Positions 1 to 8,820 of a stretch of DNA of 64,000 bases are shown here, piece by piece. Position 1 is the stretch's first letter. Every line of letters starts with the position of its first letter. The position numbers and the translations under genes are program-made. The stretch lies in the NCBI RefSeq assembly GCF_030014955.1, contig NZ_JAGRPV010000001.1, positions 496,001 to 560,000 on the forward strand, written 5' to 3'. Below the pieces are notes generated by a model. The model saw only the letters and a list, made by a program, of their open reading frames with translations. It was not told the origin of the DNA and searched no databases. Source of the stretch: Cohnella hashimotonis. Lineage in GTDB: Bacteria; Bacillota; Bacilli; Paenibacillales; Paenibacillaceae.

Positions 1-1
1 G

Positions 2-1075
2 GTCGGTTGGGCGATCCTGCTGGATTATCTGTTCTCGCCGATCATCGCCTGCCTCACGTTCGGCATCTACCTGCACGCCCAGTTCCCGGCCGTTCCGGCC
101 TTTGTCTGGATCATTCTGCTCAACATCGTGCTGGCAGTCGTCAACATCGCGGGCATCCAGTTTTCCGCAAGTCTCAGCAAGCTGTTCGTCTTGTTCCAGA
201 TCATCTTCATCGCGCTGTTCTGCGCTTACTTGATCAAGGGCTTCCATGGCTTCGAGGGGGTCGCCCAGCCCTTCGCGAACCTTGATGTGGGCTTGCCGAC
301 GATTCTCGCGGGGGCCTCGATCATCTGCTTCTCCTTCCTTGGCTTCGATACGGTGTCGACGTTGGCGGAGGAGACGATTCAACCCAAGAAAACGATCCCC
401 AGGGCGATTATGCTCATCATTCTGATCGCAAGCGTGCTCTACGTGGTCACTTCTTACCTCATTCAAATCTCGTATCCGCACCTGACGTTCGTCAACCTGG
501 ATTCGGCCGGCTTCGAGCTGATGAAAATGGCCGGCGGCGCGACGCTCGGCGCGATTTTCACCACCGTCCTGATCTTCGCGATCTTTACGCAAGGGCTGAC
601 GTCGGTGACGAGCGTCTCCCGGCTGCTGTACGTGCTCGGGCGCGATTCTATCCTGCCTAAAGGTTTCTTCGGCAAGCTTCATCCGAAGTACCGGACGCCG
701 GTGAACAATATCGTGCTGGTCAGCATCGTCTCGCTGCTGGCGCTGGTGATCAGCCTCGATATGGCCGTGAAGTTCGTCAGTTTCGGCGCGTTGACCTCGT
801 TTGCCTTTGTCAACCTATCTGTCATCGCAGAGTGCTATATCAAGCGCAGGCAGCGGTCTTTGAAGCAGACGTTCCAGTACTTGGTCTTCCCGCTGGCCGG
901 CGCCTCGTTCATCGTGTGGCTGATCACGCTGCTCGACGCGAATGCGCTGACGCTCGGCTGCATCTGGCTCGCGGCCGGCTTGGCGTATTATCTGTTCCGC
1001 ACCAGAAAGTCGCGCTCGTTCAGCGCTTCGGCGAACCTGTTCGATGGGGCGCCTGCCGCGATCAAAAGCGAATAA
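2..1075 (+). CDS. APC-family amino acid/polyamine permease, 5' end missing
   Basis: Reading frame 2 is open from the first base of the window, so this is the C-terminal part (357 codons) of a membrane transporter whose start lies upstream. The protein is a run of hydrophobic helices. The stretch around GASIICFSFLGFDTVSTLAEE, followed by the basic PKKTIPRAI, is the typical helix 6 region of the APC superfamily (PuuP/YfnA-like amino acid or polyamine permeases). A second conserved stretch, SVSRLLYVLGRDSILPK, is the usual loop before helix 9. Substrate cannot be read from this fragment. Its position just upstream of a guanidine-riboswitch operon on the same strand makes a nitrogenous cation or amino acid plausible, but a strong promoter separates the two. 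The downstream end is certain; the family call is confident and the substrate is unknown. Confidence 0.85.
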   Translation, partial: VGWAILLDYLFSPIIACLTFGIYLHAQFPAVPAFVWIILLNIVLAVVNIAGIQFSASLSKLFVLFQIIFIALFCAYLIKGFHGFEGVAQPFANLDVGLPTILAGASIICFSFLGFDTVSTLAEETIQPKKTIPRAIMLIILIASVLYVVTSYLIQISYPHLTFVNLDSAGFELMKMAGGATLGAIFTTVLIFAIFTQGLTSVTSVSRLLYVLGRDSILPKGFFGKLHPKYRTPVNNIVLVSIVSLLALVISLDMAVKFVSFGALTSFAFVNLSVIAECYIKRRQRSLKQTFQYLVFPLAGASFIVWLITLLDANALTLGCIWLAAGLAYYLFRTRKSRSFSASANLFDGAPAAIKSE

Positions 1076-1096
1076 ATATTTTTAATGTTATGTATA

Positions 1097-1126
1097 TTGA
1101 CATCGAACGACGATCGGACTTATACT
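1097..1126 (+). promoter_or_regulatory. Sigma-A type promoter of the guanidine operon
   Basis: A perfect -35 hexamer TTGACA (1097-1102) and a near-perfect -10 hexamer TATACT (1121-1126) are separated by 18 bp. Initiation is expected near 1133, which would place the riboswitch in the 5' leader. The promoter lies 21 bp after the permease stop codon, so the downstream operon can be transcribed independently of the permease. Confidence 0.8.
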
Positions 1127-1195
1127 AACCGCATGTTAGAGAACGTGACAATAGAATCCAGGTTCTTGCAAGCAGCACACCGTCAAGAACGAAAA

Positions 1196-1326
1196 TGCAG
1201 TCTAGGGTTCCGTTGATGCATCTCGCATCAGGCCTGGTCCAAGAGACGGCGTAGGGAAGCGCGGCAACGCAGATCGAACGGATCGGCGCCGCGGACCTAA
1301 GACACGGAAGGATAAAAGCCTGGGAG
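1196..1326 (+). promoter_or_regulatory. Guanidine-I (ykkC) riboswitch aptamer
   Basis: The leader carries the conserved blocks of the ykkC motif in the right order: CTAGGGTTCCG (from 1202), GGCCTGGTCCAAGAGA (about 1230-1246), a purine-rich ACACGG, and GGATAAAAGCC-GGGAGA at the 3' end (about 1310-1327). This class binds free guanidinium and in the ligand-bound state prevents formation of the overlapping terminator. The 3' conserved block is also the left arm of the terminator hairpin at 1314-1346, which is the expected layout of a transcriptional ON switch. It lies about 60 bp upstream of the first gene of the carboxylase operon, matching a known genomic context of this RNA. The 5' edge is approximate. 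Confidence 0.88.
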
Positions 1327-1346
1327 ATGACGCTCCCGGGCTTTTT
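1314..1346 (+). terminator. Riboswitch-controlled intrinsic terminator
   Basis: AAAAGCCTGGGAG (1314-1326) pairs with CTCCCGGGCTTTT (1333-1345) around a 6-nt loop, with one G-U pair, and the right arm runs into a T tract. The left arm is the 3' conserved part of the guanidine aptamer, so ligand binding and termination are mutually exclusive. Confidence 0.85.
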
Positions 1347-1404
1347 GTCGTTCGGAAGACGCATCGCTAACCATTGAATCCATCGAATCCATCGGGAAAG
1401 AGAG

Positions 1405-2118
1405 TTGAACAGGATGTTAAACACCGTTATCGGCGCAGGGGGAAAATGGTCGGGCCGCATCGGGCGCGGCAAGCTGCTTCGCTTCACGGCACTCGAGGCG
1501 GGGGCGAACGTGTCGCTGATGCTGTTCCACGCGCACGATCTGACCGAGCGCTACAACATGCCGGATACGTTAAAGGCCCAATATACGGCGCATCTGACGA
1601 CGGGGCACACGCTGATGAGCGACAACGGCCGGGTGCTCGCCGGCATCGTGCACGACGAGCTCGGCTGGCATGACCCGATCGGCGGCTATACGACAAGGTC
1701 GCTCACCGATGACCGATACGGCCGCACGACTTACCAGGACCTTCGCAACGACTGGCTGCGCAGCGGCCAGGAAAACTTCGCGGTCGAGCTGACGCGCCAC
1801 GGACTGGGCATGCGGGACATGATGCCGGTCGTCAACCTGTTTTCCAAAGTGTACTGCGACGAGAACGGCGCGATGCATTACGTGCAGGACCACTGTCCGG
1901 CGGGATCGTCGGTGACGCTCCGCTCGGAGATGGATGTCATCCTGGCGCTGTCGAATACGCCGAACCCGCTTGATCGGCGCCAGTCGTACCCAGCCGTCCC
2001 CGTCAGGCTTGAAGTGACGCAAGCAGAGCCGGTTCGCGGGGACGACGTCTGCGTCAACCACCGCGACGAGAACCGCCGCGCTTACGAAAATACATGGGCC
2101 TATTATTCGCTTATCTAA
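1405..2118 (+). CDS. cgdA: DUF1989 urea-carboxylase-associated protein 1, probable carboxyguanidine deiminase subunit
   Basis: A 237-residue soluble protein of the DUF1989 family (urea carboxylase-associated protein). These proteins occur in pairs beside the carboxylase. In guanidine operons the pair is known to form carboxyguanidine deiminase (CgdAB), which removes one ammonia from carboxyguanidine to give allophanate. It is the first gene after the guanidine-I riboswitch and is followed by its paralogue after 24 bp. The motif HDLTERYNMPDT near the N-terminus and the conserved cysteines (VYCDENG, DHCPAGSS) fit the family. The start is either TTG 1405 (purine-rich GGGAAAGAGAG just upstream) or ATG 1414, three codons in. 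Which paralogue is A and which is B is assigned by gene order only. Confidence 0.82.
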   Translation: MNRMLNTVIGAGGKWSGRIGRGKLLRFTALEAGANVSLMLFHAHDLTERYNMPDTLKAQYTAHLTTGHTLMSDNGRVLAGIVHDELGWHDPIGGYTTRSLTDDRYGRTTYQDLRNDWLRSGQENFAVELTRHGLGMRDMMPVVNLFSKVYCDENGAMHYVQDHCPAGSSVTLRSEMDVILALSNTPNPLDRRQSYPAVPVRLEVTQAEPVRGDDVCVNHRDENRRAYENTWAYYSLI

Positions 2119-2142
2119 TCGAGCCAACGGGAGGGAAAAAAG

Positions 2143-2793
2143 ATGGGTGCATATCACCGAGTCGAGAGTACGCGCAAGCCCGAGCAGGCCGTTTATGACG
2201 ACATCATTTTGGCCGGAGACGGATGGATGCGCGATCTGGAGTCCGGTCAGGTGCTGCGGATCGTCGATCTGGAGGGCAACCAGGCCGCCGACACGCTTTT
2301 CTACGATGCGGACCGTCCGGAGGATCATTATGCGGCGGCTGCGACGATCGCCAGGCAGGGCAATATCTACCTAACGACGGGATCGGTCCTGGTAGCGGAG
2401 TCCGGGAAGGAACTGCTCACGATCGTCGCCGACACCTGCGGCAGGCACGATACGTTAGGGGGCTCCTGCTCCGCGCAGAGCAATACGGTCCGCTATGCGC
2501 ACGAGAAGGAACACATGCATAATTGCCGCGACACTTTTATGCTCCAGCTTGCCAAGCGAGGCGGAGACTATGGCAAGCGGGATCTGGCGCCGAACATCAA
2601 TTTTTTCATGAACGTGCCCGTCACGTCGCAAGGCGGCTTGAAGTTCGACGACGGCGTATCGTCGCCGGGGGCTTACGTGGAGCTGCAGTCCCACGGCCGG
2701 ACGACGGTGCTGATCAGCAACTGCCCGCAGCTGAACAATCCGTGCAATGCCTACAATCCGACGCCGATCCGCATCCTGATCTGGAACGAATAG
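2143..2793 (+). CDS. cgdB: DUF1989 urea-carboxylase-associated protein 2, probable carboxyguanidine deiminase subunit
   Basis: A 216-residue paralogue of the preceding protein. Family hallmarks are [20 protein letters not shown] near residue 43, the cysteine-containing [24 protein letters not shown], and [14 protein letters not shown]. These Cys/His residues probably ligate a metal. It starts at ATG 2143 after a clear GGGAGGG ribosome site and sits between its partner and the carboxylase, with short gaps on both sides, so co-translation of the two deiminase subunits is likely. The reaction (carboxyguanidine to allophanate plus ammonia) is taken from the characterised family, not from a residue-level argument here. 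Confidence 0.82.
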   Translation: MGAYHRVESTRKPEQAVYDDIILAGDGWMRDLESGQVLRIVDLEGNQAADTLFYDADRPEDHYAAAATIARQGNIYLTTGSVLVAESGKELLTIVADTCGRHDTLGGSCSAQSNTVRYAHEKEHMHNCRDTFMLQLAKRGGDYGKRDLAPNINFFMNVPVTSQGGLKFDDGVSSPGAYVELQSHGRTTVLISNCPQLNNPCNAYNPTPIRILIWNE

Positions 2794-2841
2794 CGACAAG
2801 CGATCATCACGAGCCTTGAGGGGAAAAAGGAGAGGAACGCC

Positions 2842-5800
2842 ATGTTCACCAAAGTACTGATCGCCAACCGGGGCGCGATCGCCGTCCGAATCGAGCGCAC
2901 GCTGCGCAAGCTGGGAATCGCGTCCGTCGCCGTCTATACGACGGCCGATCAAGATAGCCTGCACGTCGATCTCGCCGACGAAGCGGTGCTGATCGGAGAC
3001 GGTCCGGCCAAGGAAAGCTACCTGAACGCGGAGCTCATCCTTCGCATCGCGAAGGAGCGCGGCGTCGACGCGATCCATCCGGGCTACGGCTTCCTGAGCG
3101 AAAATGCGGACTTCGCCCGGGCTTGCGAGGAGAACGGCATCGTCTTCATCGGACCTTCCCCGGCGCAGATGGAAGCGTTCGGGCTCAAGCACTCGGCCCG
3201 CGAGCTCGCGTCGAAGGCGCAGGTGCCGCTTCTGCCGGGCACGCCGCTCATCACGGAGCCGGACGAAGCGATCGCGCATGCGGATGCGATCGGCTATCCC
3301 GTTATCCTGAAAAGCACCGCCGGCGGCGGCGGCATCGGCATGCGCGTATGCGCGGACGAAGAAGCGCTGCGCGACGCGTTCGACAGCGTGCGGCGCCTGG
3401 CGGAGACGAACTTCAAGAACGGCGGCGTGTTCCTGGAAAAGTATATCGCCAAGGCGCGCCATGTGGAGGTTCAAATCTTCGGCAACCGGTTCGGCGAAGT
3501 CGTCGCGCTCGGCGAGCGCGATTGCTCCGTGCAGCGCCGCAACCAGAAGGTCGTCGAAGAGAGTCCGGCGCCCGGCTTCCCGGCCGACGTCAGAGCCGAG
3601 ATGCTCGCCAGCGCGCGGCGGCTGGCGGCCGAAGCCGGCTACCGGAGCGCGGGCACGGTCGAATTCCTGTACGATCCGGCCGGCCTTCGTTTTTATTTCC
3701 TCGAGGTCAACACGCGGCTTCAAGTCGAGCACGGCGTTACCGAAGAAGTGCTGGGCATCGATCTCGTCGAGTGGATGATCCGCGAGGCGGCCGACGAGCT
3801 GCGGGATTTGGAGACGCTGTTCGGGCAGCCTGCCGGACACAGCATTCAAGCGCGCGTCTACGCCGAAGACTGCCTGCAGCAGTTCCGTCCGAGCGCGGGA
3901 CAGCTCGATCAGGTGCGTTTGTCCGAACATGCGCGCAATGAGACGTGGGTGCGCGACGGCATCACGGTCACGACGCTGTACGACCCGATGCTTGCCAAGG
4001 TCATCGTGCGCGGGACGGACCGCGCGGACGCGATCGCGAAGCTGAAGCGGGCGCTGTCGGAGACGCGCTTCTACGGCATCACGACGAACCTGCAGTACGT
4101 CGAGGCGCTGCTGGGCGAACCGGCTTTTGCCGACGGCGACGTGTTCACGCAGCTGCTCGGCGACTTCGCCCCGGGCGAGTCGGCGATCGAGGTGCTGGAC
4201 GGCGGCGTGCAGACGACCGTGCAGGATTGGCCGGGCCGCGTGGGCTACTGGGATGTCGGCGTGCCGCCTTGCGGACCGATGGATCCGCTCGCCTTCCGCA
4301 CGGGCAATGCGCTCCTCGGCAATTCCGAGGACGCAAGCGGCCTGGAGCTGACGCTGCGCGGCGGCGCTTATAAGTTCCGCGAAGCGATGTGGCTGTGCGT
4401 CGCCGGCGCGGACATGAAGCCGGCGCTGGACGACGCGCCGATCCCGATGTACGAGCCGGTGCGGGCGGAACGCGGCCAGGTACTGTCCTTCGGCGAAGCG
4501 GGCGAGGGCTTGCGCGCCTACCTGCTCGTCGCCGGCGGCTTCGATATGCCGCTGACGCTGGGCAGCGCGTCGACCTTCACGCTCGGCGGCTTCGGCGGGC
4601 ACGGCGGCCGCGCGCTGCGGGCCGGCGACGTGCTGAACGTGCGCCGGGAAGGCAAGGCGCAACTGCCGCAAGGCAGGCTGCCCGAAGCGTACCGCCCCGC
4701 GATCGCGCGGGAATGGACGATCGGCGTTATCCCCGGTCCGCACTGCACGGAGGAATTCCTGAAGCCGGAATATTTGCAGCAGCTCGCGGCGACGCGCTTC
4801 GAGGTCCACTTCAACAGCTCCCGCACGGGCGTCCGGCTCGTCGGTCCGGCGCCGCTCTGGGCGCGCGAGGACGGGGGAGAGGCCGGATTGCATCCGTCCA
4901 ACATTCACGACAACGCCTATGCGATCGGGACCCTCGACTTGACCGGCGACATGCCGATTCTGCTCGGTCCGGACGGACCGAGCCTCGGCGGCTTCGTCTG
5001 CCCGGTGACGACCGCGTCGGCGGAATTCTGGAAGCTCGGCCAGCTGCATGCCGGAGACGCCGTCCGCTTCCGGCTCGTCACGCTGGAGCAGGCGGAGGAG
5101 ATGCGGCGCATTCAGGAAGCGCAGCTGCAGGCGATCGCGGAAGGCGGCCGCGAGGAGCTGCCGGTCGCGACATTGCCGGAAGAAGCTGTCGCCTTCGCGC
5201 CGGAATATCCGATCCTGCACAGCGCATCCGAAGGCCGGACCTTCAAGATCGCGATTCGCTGCAGCGGGGACGAGAACCTGCTGGTCGAATACGGCTCGCT
5301 CGAGCTCGATCTGCTGCTGCGCTTCCAGGTGCATGCGCTGATCGAAGCGATCCGGGCGGAGGACGACTTGCCTGTGCTCGATCTGACGCCGGGCGTCCGC
5401 TCCGTGCAGGTGCGCATCGATCCGAAGCGCACGACGGTTAGCCGAGTCGCCCGTCAGCTGCTCGAGCTGGACGCCGGGCTGCCGCCGCTCGCTTCGATTC
5501 AGGTGCCGTCCCGCATCGTCCGTCTGCCGCTGTCCTGGGACGATCCGGCGACGCAGCTCGCGATCGATCGCTACCAGCAGAACGTGCGCCCCGACGCCCC
5601 GTGGTGTCCGAGCAACCTGGAGTTCATCCGCAGGGTGAACGGACTCGCCGGCATCGACGACGTGCAGCGCATCGTGTTCGACGCCAGCTATCTCGTACTC
5701 GGTCTCGGCGACGTATACCTTGGCGCGCCGCTCGCCACGCCGCTCGATCCGCGGCACAGGCTGGTGACGACCAAGTACAATCCGGCCCGCACCTGGACGC

Positions 5801-6483
5801 CGGAAAACGCCGTCGGCATCGGCGGCGCCTACATGTGCGTCTACGGCATGGAGGGACCGGGCGGCTACCAGTTCGTCGGCCGCACGATCCAGATGTGGAA
5901 CAAGCTGCGCACGACGGCCAGCTTCGTGTCCGGCAAGCCTTGGCTGCTCCGGTTTTTCGACCAGATCCAGTTCTATCCGGTCAGCGCCGAGGAGCTACTC
6001 GTCCTGCGGGAGGACTTCCTCCGCGGCCGCTTCGAGGCGGACATTACGGAGACGACGTTCGATCTGGGCGAGTATTTGGAGTTTCTTTCTTCTATAGAAG
6101 AGAGCGCCGGGCAGTTCCGCGCGCGGCAGCAGCAGGCGTTCCGCGAAGAACGCGAGGACTGGAATGCGCGGGGGCTGTCGGAATACGTGTCGGAGCAGGA
6201 GCCGAGCAAGGCCGCAAGCGACGACGAGCTGCCGGAGGCGGTGGACGCGGTCCGCTGCTCGATGCCGGGCAGCATGTGGAAGGTGCAGGTCGCGCCGGGA
6301 GAGCGGGTGCGCAAGGGCGACACGCTGTTCATCGTCGAATCGATGAAGATGGAGTTTTCCCAGAACGCGCCGTATGACGGCATCATTCATTCGGTTCACG
6401 TGAAGCCGGGGGATACGGTGCATGCCGGTCAGCTGGTCGTGGGCATCGCCAAGTCGGAGGAGAAGGAGCTGGCGGCCGTATGA
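2842..6483 (+). CDS. Biotin-dependent guanidine/urea carboxylase
   Basis: The 1213-residue protein has the full single-chain architecture of urea/guanidine carboxylases. The biotin carboxylase comes first (about 1-445), with the glycine loop STAGGGGIGMRV near residue 157 and the ATP-grasp motif EVNTRLQVEHGVTEE near 288. A KipA/allophanate-hydrolase-subunit-2-like region follows (about 452-780), then a KipI-like region (about 800-1010), and a biotinyl carrier domain with ESMKMEF, whose lysine near residue 1169 carries biotin. It consumes ATP and bicarbonate to carboxylate urea or guanidine. The guanidine riboswitch and the two DUF1989 genes favour guanidine as the real substrate. It starts at ATG 2842 behind GGGGAAAAAGGAGAGG and overlaps the next gene by 4 bp (ATGA). 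Database annotation will often read 'urea carboxylase'. Confidence 0.9.
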   Translation: MFTKVLIANRGAIAVRIERTLRKLGIASVAVYTTADQDSLHVDLADEAVLIGDGPAKESYLNAELILRIAKERGVDAIHPGYGFLSENADFARACEENGIVFIGPSPAQMEAFGLKHSARELASKAQVPLLPGTPLITEPDEAIAHADAIGYPVILKSTAGGGGIGMRVCADEEALRDAFDSVRRLAETNFKNGGVFLEKYIAKARHVEVQIFGNRFGEVVALGERDCSVQRRNQKVVEESPAPGFPADVRAEMLASARRLAAEAGYRSAGTVEFLYDPAGLRFYFLEVNTRLQVEHGVTEEVLGIDLVEWMIREAADELRDLETLFGQPAGHSIQARVYAEDCLQQFRPSAGQLDQVRLSEHARNETWVRDGITVTTLYDPMLAKVIVRGTDRADAIAKLKRALSETRFYGITTNLQYVEALLGEPAFADGDVFTQLLGDFAPGESAIEVLDGGVQTTVQDWPGRVGYWDVGVPPCGPMDPLAFRTGNALLGNSEDASGLELTLRGGAYKFREAMWLCVAGADMKPALDDAPIPMYEPVRAERGQVLSFGEAGEGLRAYLLVAGGFDMPLTLGSASTFTLGGFGGHGGRALRAGDVLNVRREGKAQLPQGRLPEAYRPAIAREWTIGVIPGPHCTEEFLKPEYLQQLAATRFEVHFNSSRTGVRLVGPAPLWAREDGGEAGLHPSNIHDNAYAIGTLDLTGDMPILLGPDGPSLGGFVCPVTTASAEFWKLGQLHAGDAVRFRLVTLEQAEEMRRIQEAQLQAIAEGGREELPVATLPEEAVAFAPEYPILHSASEGRTFKIAIRCSGDENLLVEYGSLELDLLLRFQVHALIEAIRAEDDLPVLDLTPGVRSVQVRIDPKRTTVSRVARQLLELDAGLPPLASIQVPSRIVRLPLSWDDPATQLAIDRYQQNVRPDAPWCPSNLEFIRRVNGLAGIDDVQRIVFDASYLVLGLGDVYLGAPLATPLDPRHRLVTTKYNPARTWTPENAVGIGGAYMCVYGMEGPGGYQFVGRTIQMWNKLRTTASFVSGKPWLLRFFDQIQFYPVSAEELLVLREDFLRGRFEADITETTFDLGEYLEFLSSIEESAGQFRARQQQAFREEREDWNARGLSEYVSEQEPSKAASDDELPEAVDAVRCSMPGSMWKVQVAPGERVRKGDTLFIVESMKMEFSQNAPYDGIIHSVHVKPGDTVHAGQLVVGIAKSEEKELAAV

Positions 6484-8444
6484 GCGAGACAGCGTTCGAA
6501 TTCGAGGAGCAGCTGACGGTGGAATGGTTAAAAAAGCAGTACGCGAGCGGCCGGCTGACGCCGCGCGACGTGGCGGCCGAGATCGTCCGGCGTGCCGAAG
6601 CGGATCGGGACATGAACATCTGGATCAGTCCGCCGACGCTGGCTGCGATCGAGCCCTACCTTGCGCGGCTCGACGAGCTGGATCCGAAGCAGGCGCCATT
6701 ATGGGGCATTCCGTTCGCCGTCAAGGACAACATCGACGTGGCGAACGTGCCGACGACGGCCGGCTGCCCCGACTATGCGTATGTGCCGTCTGCGCATGCG
6801 ACGGTCGTGCGGCGGTTGATCGAGTCGGGCGCGATTCCGGTCGGCAAGACGAACCTCGACCAGTTCGCCACCGGGCTGGTCGGCATGCGCAGCCCGTACG
6901 GCGAGGCGCGCAACGCGCTGCGTCCGGAGCTGATCAGCGGCGGCTCGAGCTCCGGCTCGGCGGTCGCGGTGGCCCGGGGCCAGGCGGCTTTTGCGCTGGG
7001 CACCGATACGGCCGGTTCTGGCCGCGTGCCCGCGGCGCTCAACGGGCTCGTCGGCTGGAAGCCGAGCGTCGGCGCCTGGCCGGTCGCGGGGATGGTGCCG
7101 GCCTGCGAGAGCCTGGACTGCATCACGGTTTTCGCGCATCGGCTGGACGAAGCCGACCTGGTCGACCGGACCGCTCGCGGCCTGGCGCCGGAAGATCCCT
7201 GGTCGAAGGACATTCCGCGCCGTACGGGCTCGGCGCGAAGTCTTCCTGCCAAGGTCTATCTCCCGAGCGAACAGCCGGCGTTCTACGGTCCGTTCGCAGA
7301 AGGCTATCGCCTCGCCTGGGAGCGCGCGAAGGCGCAGCTTGAGCGGCTCGGCATCGCGGTGGAATACGTGAACATGGCGTTGTTCGAAGAAGCCGCGGCG
7401 CTTCTGTACGAAGGGCCGTGGGTAGCCGAACGGTGGGCCGCGCTCGGCGAATTCGTCGAGACGCATCCGGGCAGCGCGTTCCCCGTAACGGAGCGGATCC
7501 TGCGGACGGGCGCCGATCCGGCGCACCATGCCGCCGGCTTGTTCAAGGCGCAGCATCGGCTGCAGGGCTTGAAGCGGCAGGCGCAGCAGCTGCTTGAGGG
7601 CGGCGCGCTCGTCATGCCGACGGCAGGCGGGACCTGGACGCGCGAGGAGGCGAGGCAGGATCCGATCGCGTCGAATCGCGCGATGGGCCTTTACACCAAC
7701 CACTGCAATCTGCTCGATCTGTGCGCCATAGCCGTTCCGGCCGGGCTCGCAGGCGAAAAGCTGCCGTTCGGCATTACGCTGTTCGCCCTGTCCGGGCAAG
7801 AGGATCTGCTCGTCGGGCTTGCGGAACGCTATGGCCTCGCGCAAGGGCAGGCAAAGCCGGAATTCAAACCGGAAATGGAAACAGAAACGGAAACGCCGAC
7901 GGAGCCAAAGGCCGAGCCGAATCCCGTGCCGAATCCCGAGCCAAAGCCCACGCCACAGGCCGAGTCGAATCCCGAGCCGAAAGCCGAGCCAAAGCCCACG
8001 CCCAAGGCCGAGCCGAATCCCGTGCCGAATCCCGAGCCGAATTCCGAGCCCGCGACGCTTGTCGCCGTCTGCGGCCTGCACATGCGAGGCTTCCCGCTGG
8101 AGGCGCAGATGAATGCGCACGGCGCGACGTTTATCCGCGAGGCGCATACGGCCGCCAAGTACAAGCTGGTTCGGCTGCACACGCAGCCGGCCAAGCCGGG
8201 CCTCTTGAAGCAAACCGTCGGCGGCGTCGCCATCGCGCTCGAGCTCTGGGCGATGCCGCTGGCCCGTTTCGGGTCCTTCGCCACGGCCATACCGGCGCCG
8301 CTCGGAATCGGCAAGGTGGAGTTGGCTGACGGAACGGAGGTACCCGGCTTCATCTGCGAGGGCTGGGCGGAGCGAGAGGCCGAGGATATTACCGCATTCG
8401 GGGGCTGGCGGGCGGCGATGGCGACACCCGCGACAGTCGAGTAG
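6480..8444 (+). CDS. atzF: Allophanate hydrolase (amidase-signature family) with a repetitive Pro/Glu linker
   Basis: The 654-residue protein hydrolyses allophanate to ammonia and carbon dioxide, the last step after the carboxylase. The amidase-signature triad is complete: Lys82 in FAVKDNID, Ser156 in the GGSSSGS loop and Ser180 in GTDTAGSGR, with the 24-residue serine spacing normal for the fold. A C-terminal domain follows (about 530-650, starting VAVCGLHMRGFPLEAQMN), typical of the AtzF/DUR1,2 type. Between them, residues about 461-527 are a low-complexity tract built from PNPVPNPEPKP/AEPKPTPKAEP units, which is not part of the family's usual linker. Translation is coupled to the carboxylase by the ATGA overlap. 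The N-terminal domain and role are confident; the function of the linker is unknown. Confidence 0.9.
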   Translation: MSETAFEFEEQLTVEWLKKQYASGRLTPRDVAAEIVRRAEADRDMNIWISPPTLAAIEPYLARLDELDPKQAPLWGIPFAVKDNIDVANVPTTAGCPDYAYVPSAHATVVRRLIESGAIPVGKTNLDQFATGLVGMRSPYGEARNALRPELISGGSSSGSAVAVARGQAAFALGTDTAGSGRVPAALNGLVGWKPSVGAWPVAGMVPACESLDCITVFAHRLDEADLVDRTARGLAPEDPWSKDIPRRTGSARSLPAKVYLPSEQPAFYGPFAEGYRLAWERAKAQLERLGIAVEYVNMALFEEAAALLYEGPWVAERWAALGEFVETHPGSAFPVTERILRTGADPAHHAAGLFKAQHRLQGLKRQAQQLLEGGALVMPTAGGTWTREEARQDPIASNRAMGLYTNHCNLLDLCAIAVPAGLAGEKLPFGITLFALSGQEDLLVGLAERYGLAQGQAKPEFKPEMETETETPTEPKAEPNPVPNPEPKPTPQAESNPEPKAEPKPTPKAEPNPVPNPEPNSEPATLVAVCGLHMRGFPLEAQMNAHGATFIREAHTAAKYKLVRLHTQPAKPGLLKQTVGGVAIALELWAMPLARFGSFATAIPAPLGIGKVELADGTEVPGFICEGWAEREAEDITAFGGWRAAMATPATVE

Positions 8445-8450
8445 CTTCGA

Positions 8451-8504
8451 CGCACCGACAGCAACGCGCCGACAGCAACGCACCGACAGCAACGCACCGA
8501 CACA
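8451..8504. repeat. 14-bp tandem repeat behind the allophanate hydrolase gene
   Basis: The unit CGCACCGACAGCAA occurs almost exactly three times (8451, 8465, 8479) and a fourth, partial time (8493), starting 6 bp after the stop codon of the allophanate hydrolase gene and ending before its terminator. It is noncoding. Confidence 0.85.
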
Positions 8505-8523
8505 ACATTAATTGCAGTCATAA

Positions 8524-8580
8524 AAAAACCTCCATAGGAGAGCGGCCGCTTATCCGGCGCTCTTTCCTATGGAGGTTTTT
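8524..8580 (+). terminator. Intrinsic terminator of the guanidine operon
   Basis: AAAAACCTCCATAGGA (8524-8539) pairs perfectly with TCCTATGGAGGTTTTT (8565-8580). The internal region is GC-rich, and there is an A tract on the left and a T tract on the right. The symmetry could let it work in both directions, but only the + strand gene set needs it here. Confidence 0.9.
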
Positions 8581-8631
8581 GGCATTTATTCGTATGGAAC
8601 GGCATGCTGGCCGTTCGGATGGGAGCGATAG

Positions 8632-8810
8632 TTGTCAAAAGGCAGTTATTTTCGCGCGGCACTCGCAAGGTGAGCAAATTAGTTGCTAAAAGGATGTTAA
8701 TACCCTGAATAATGGGCAGAAACGCCCTTCTCGAAGGAATTAAATGCCTTCTGACACTTATTTACGCTGGCGCGGATCGACGAGGGGAAATAGCTGCTTT
8801 TTGACAACTG
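8632..8810. repeat. Palindromic quartet of a ~24-bp dispersed core (locus A)
   Basis: Four related cores lie in the order forward, forward, reverse, reverse: 8632-8655 (TTGTCAAAAGGCAGTTATTT), 8681-8705 (TTGCTAAAAGGATGTTAATA), 8736-8763 (reverse strand reads GTGTCAGAAGGCATTTAATT) and 8784-8810 (reverse strand reads TTGTCAAAAAGCAGCTATTT). A small GGGC...GCCC hairpin (about 8714-8727) sits at the centre. The outer and inner pairs can fold into a long cruciform or RNA stem. The same arrangement recurs at 38068-38254 and 56986-57160, so this is a dispersed element. No gene is seen in 8581-8820. Confidence 0.75.
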
Positions 8811-8820
8811 TTCGATTGGC

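Noticed and set aside
2455..5757. 1100-codon open frame on the minus strand opposite the carboxylase
   Set aside because: It is antisense to a clear biotin-dependent carboxylase, has Arg/Ala-rich composition without motifs, and is explained by GC-rich codon use keeping the opposite frame open.
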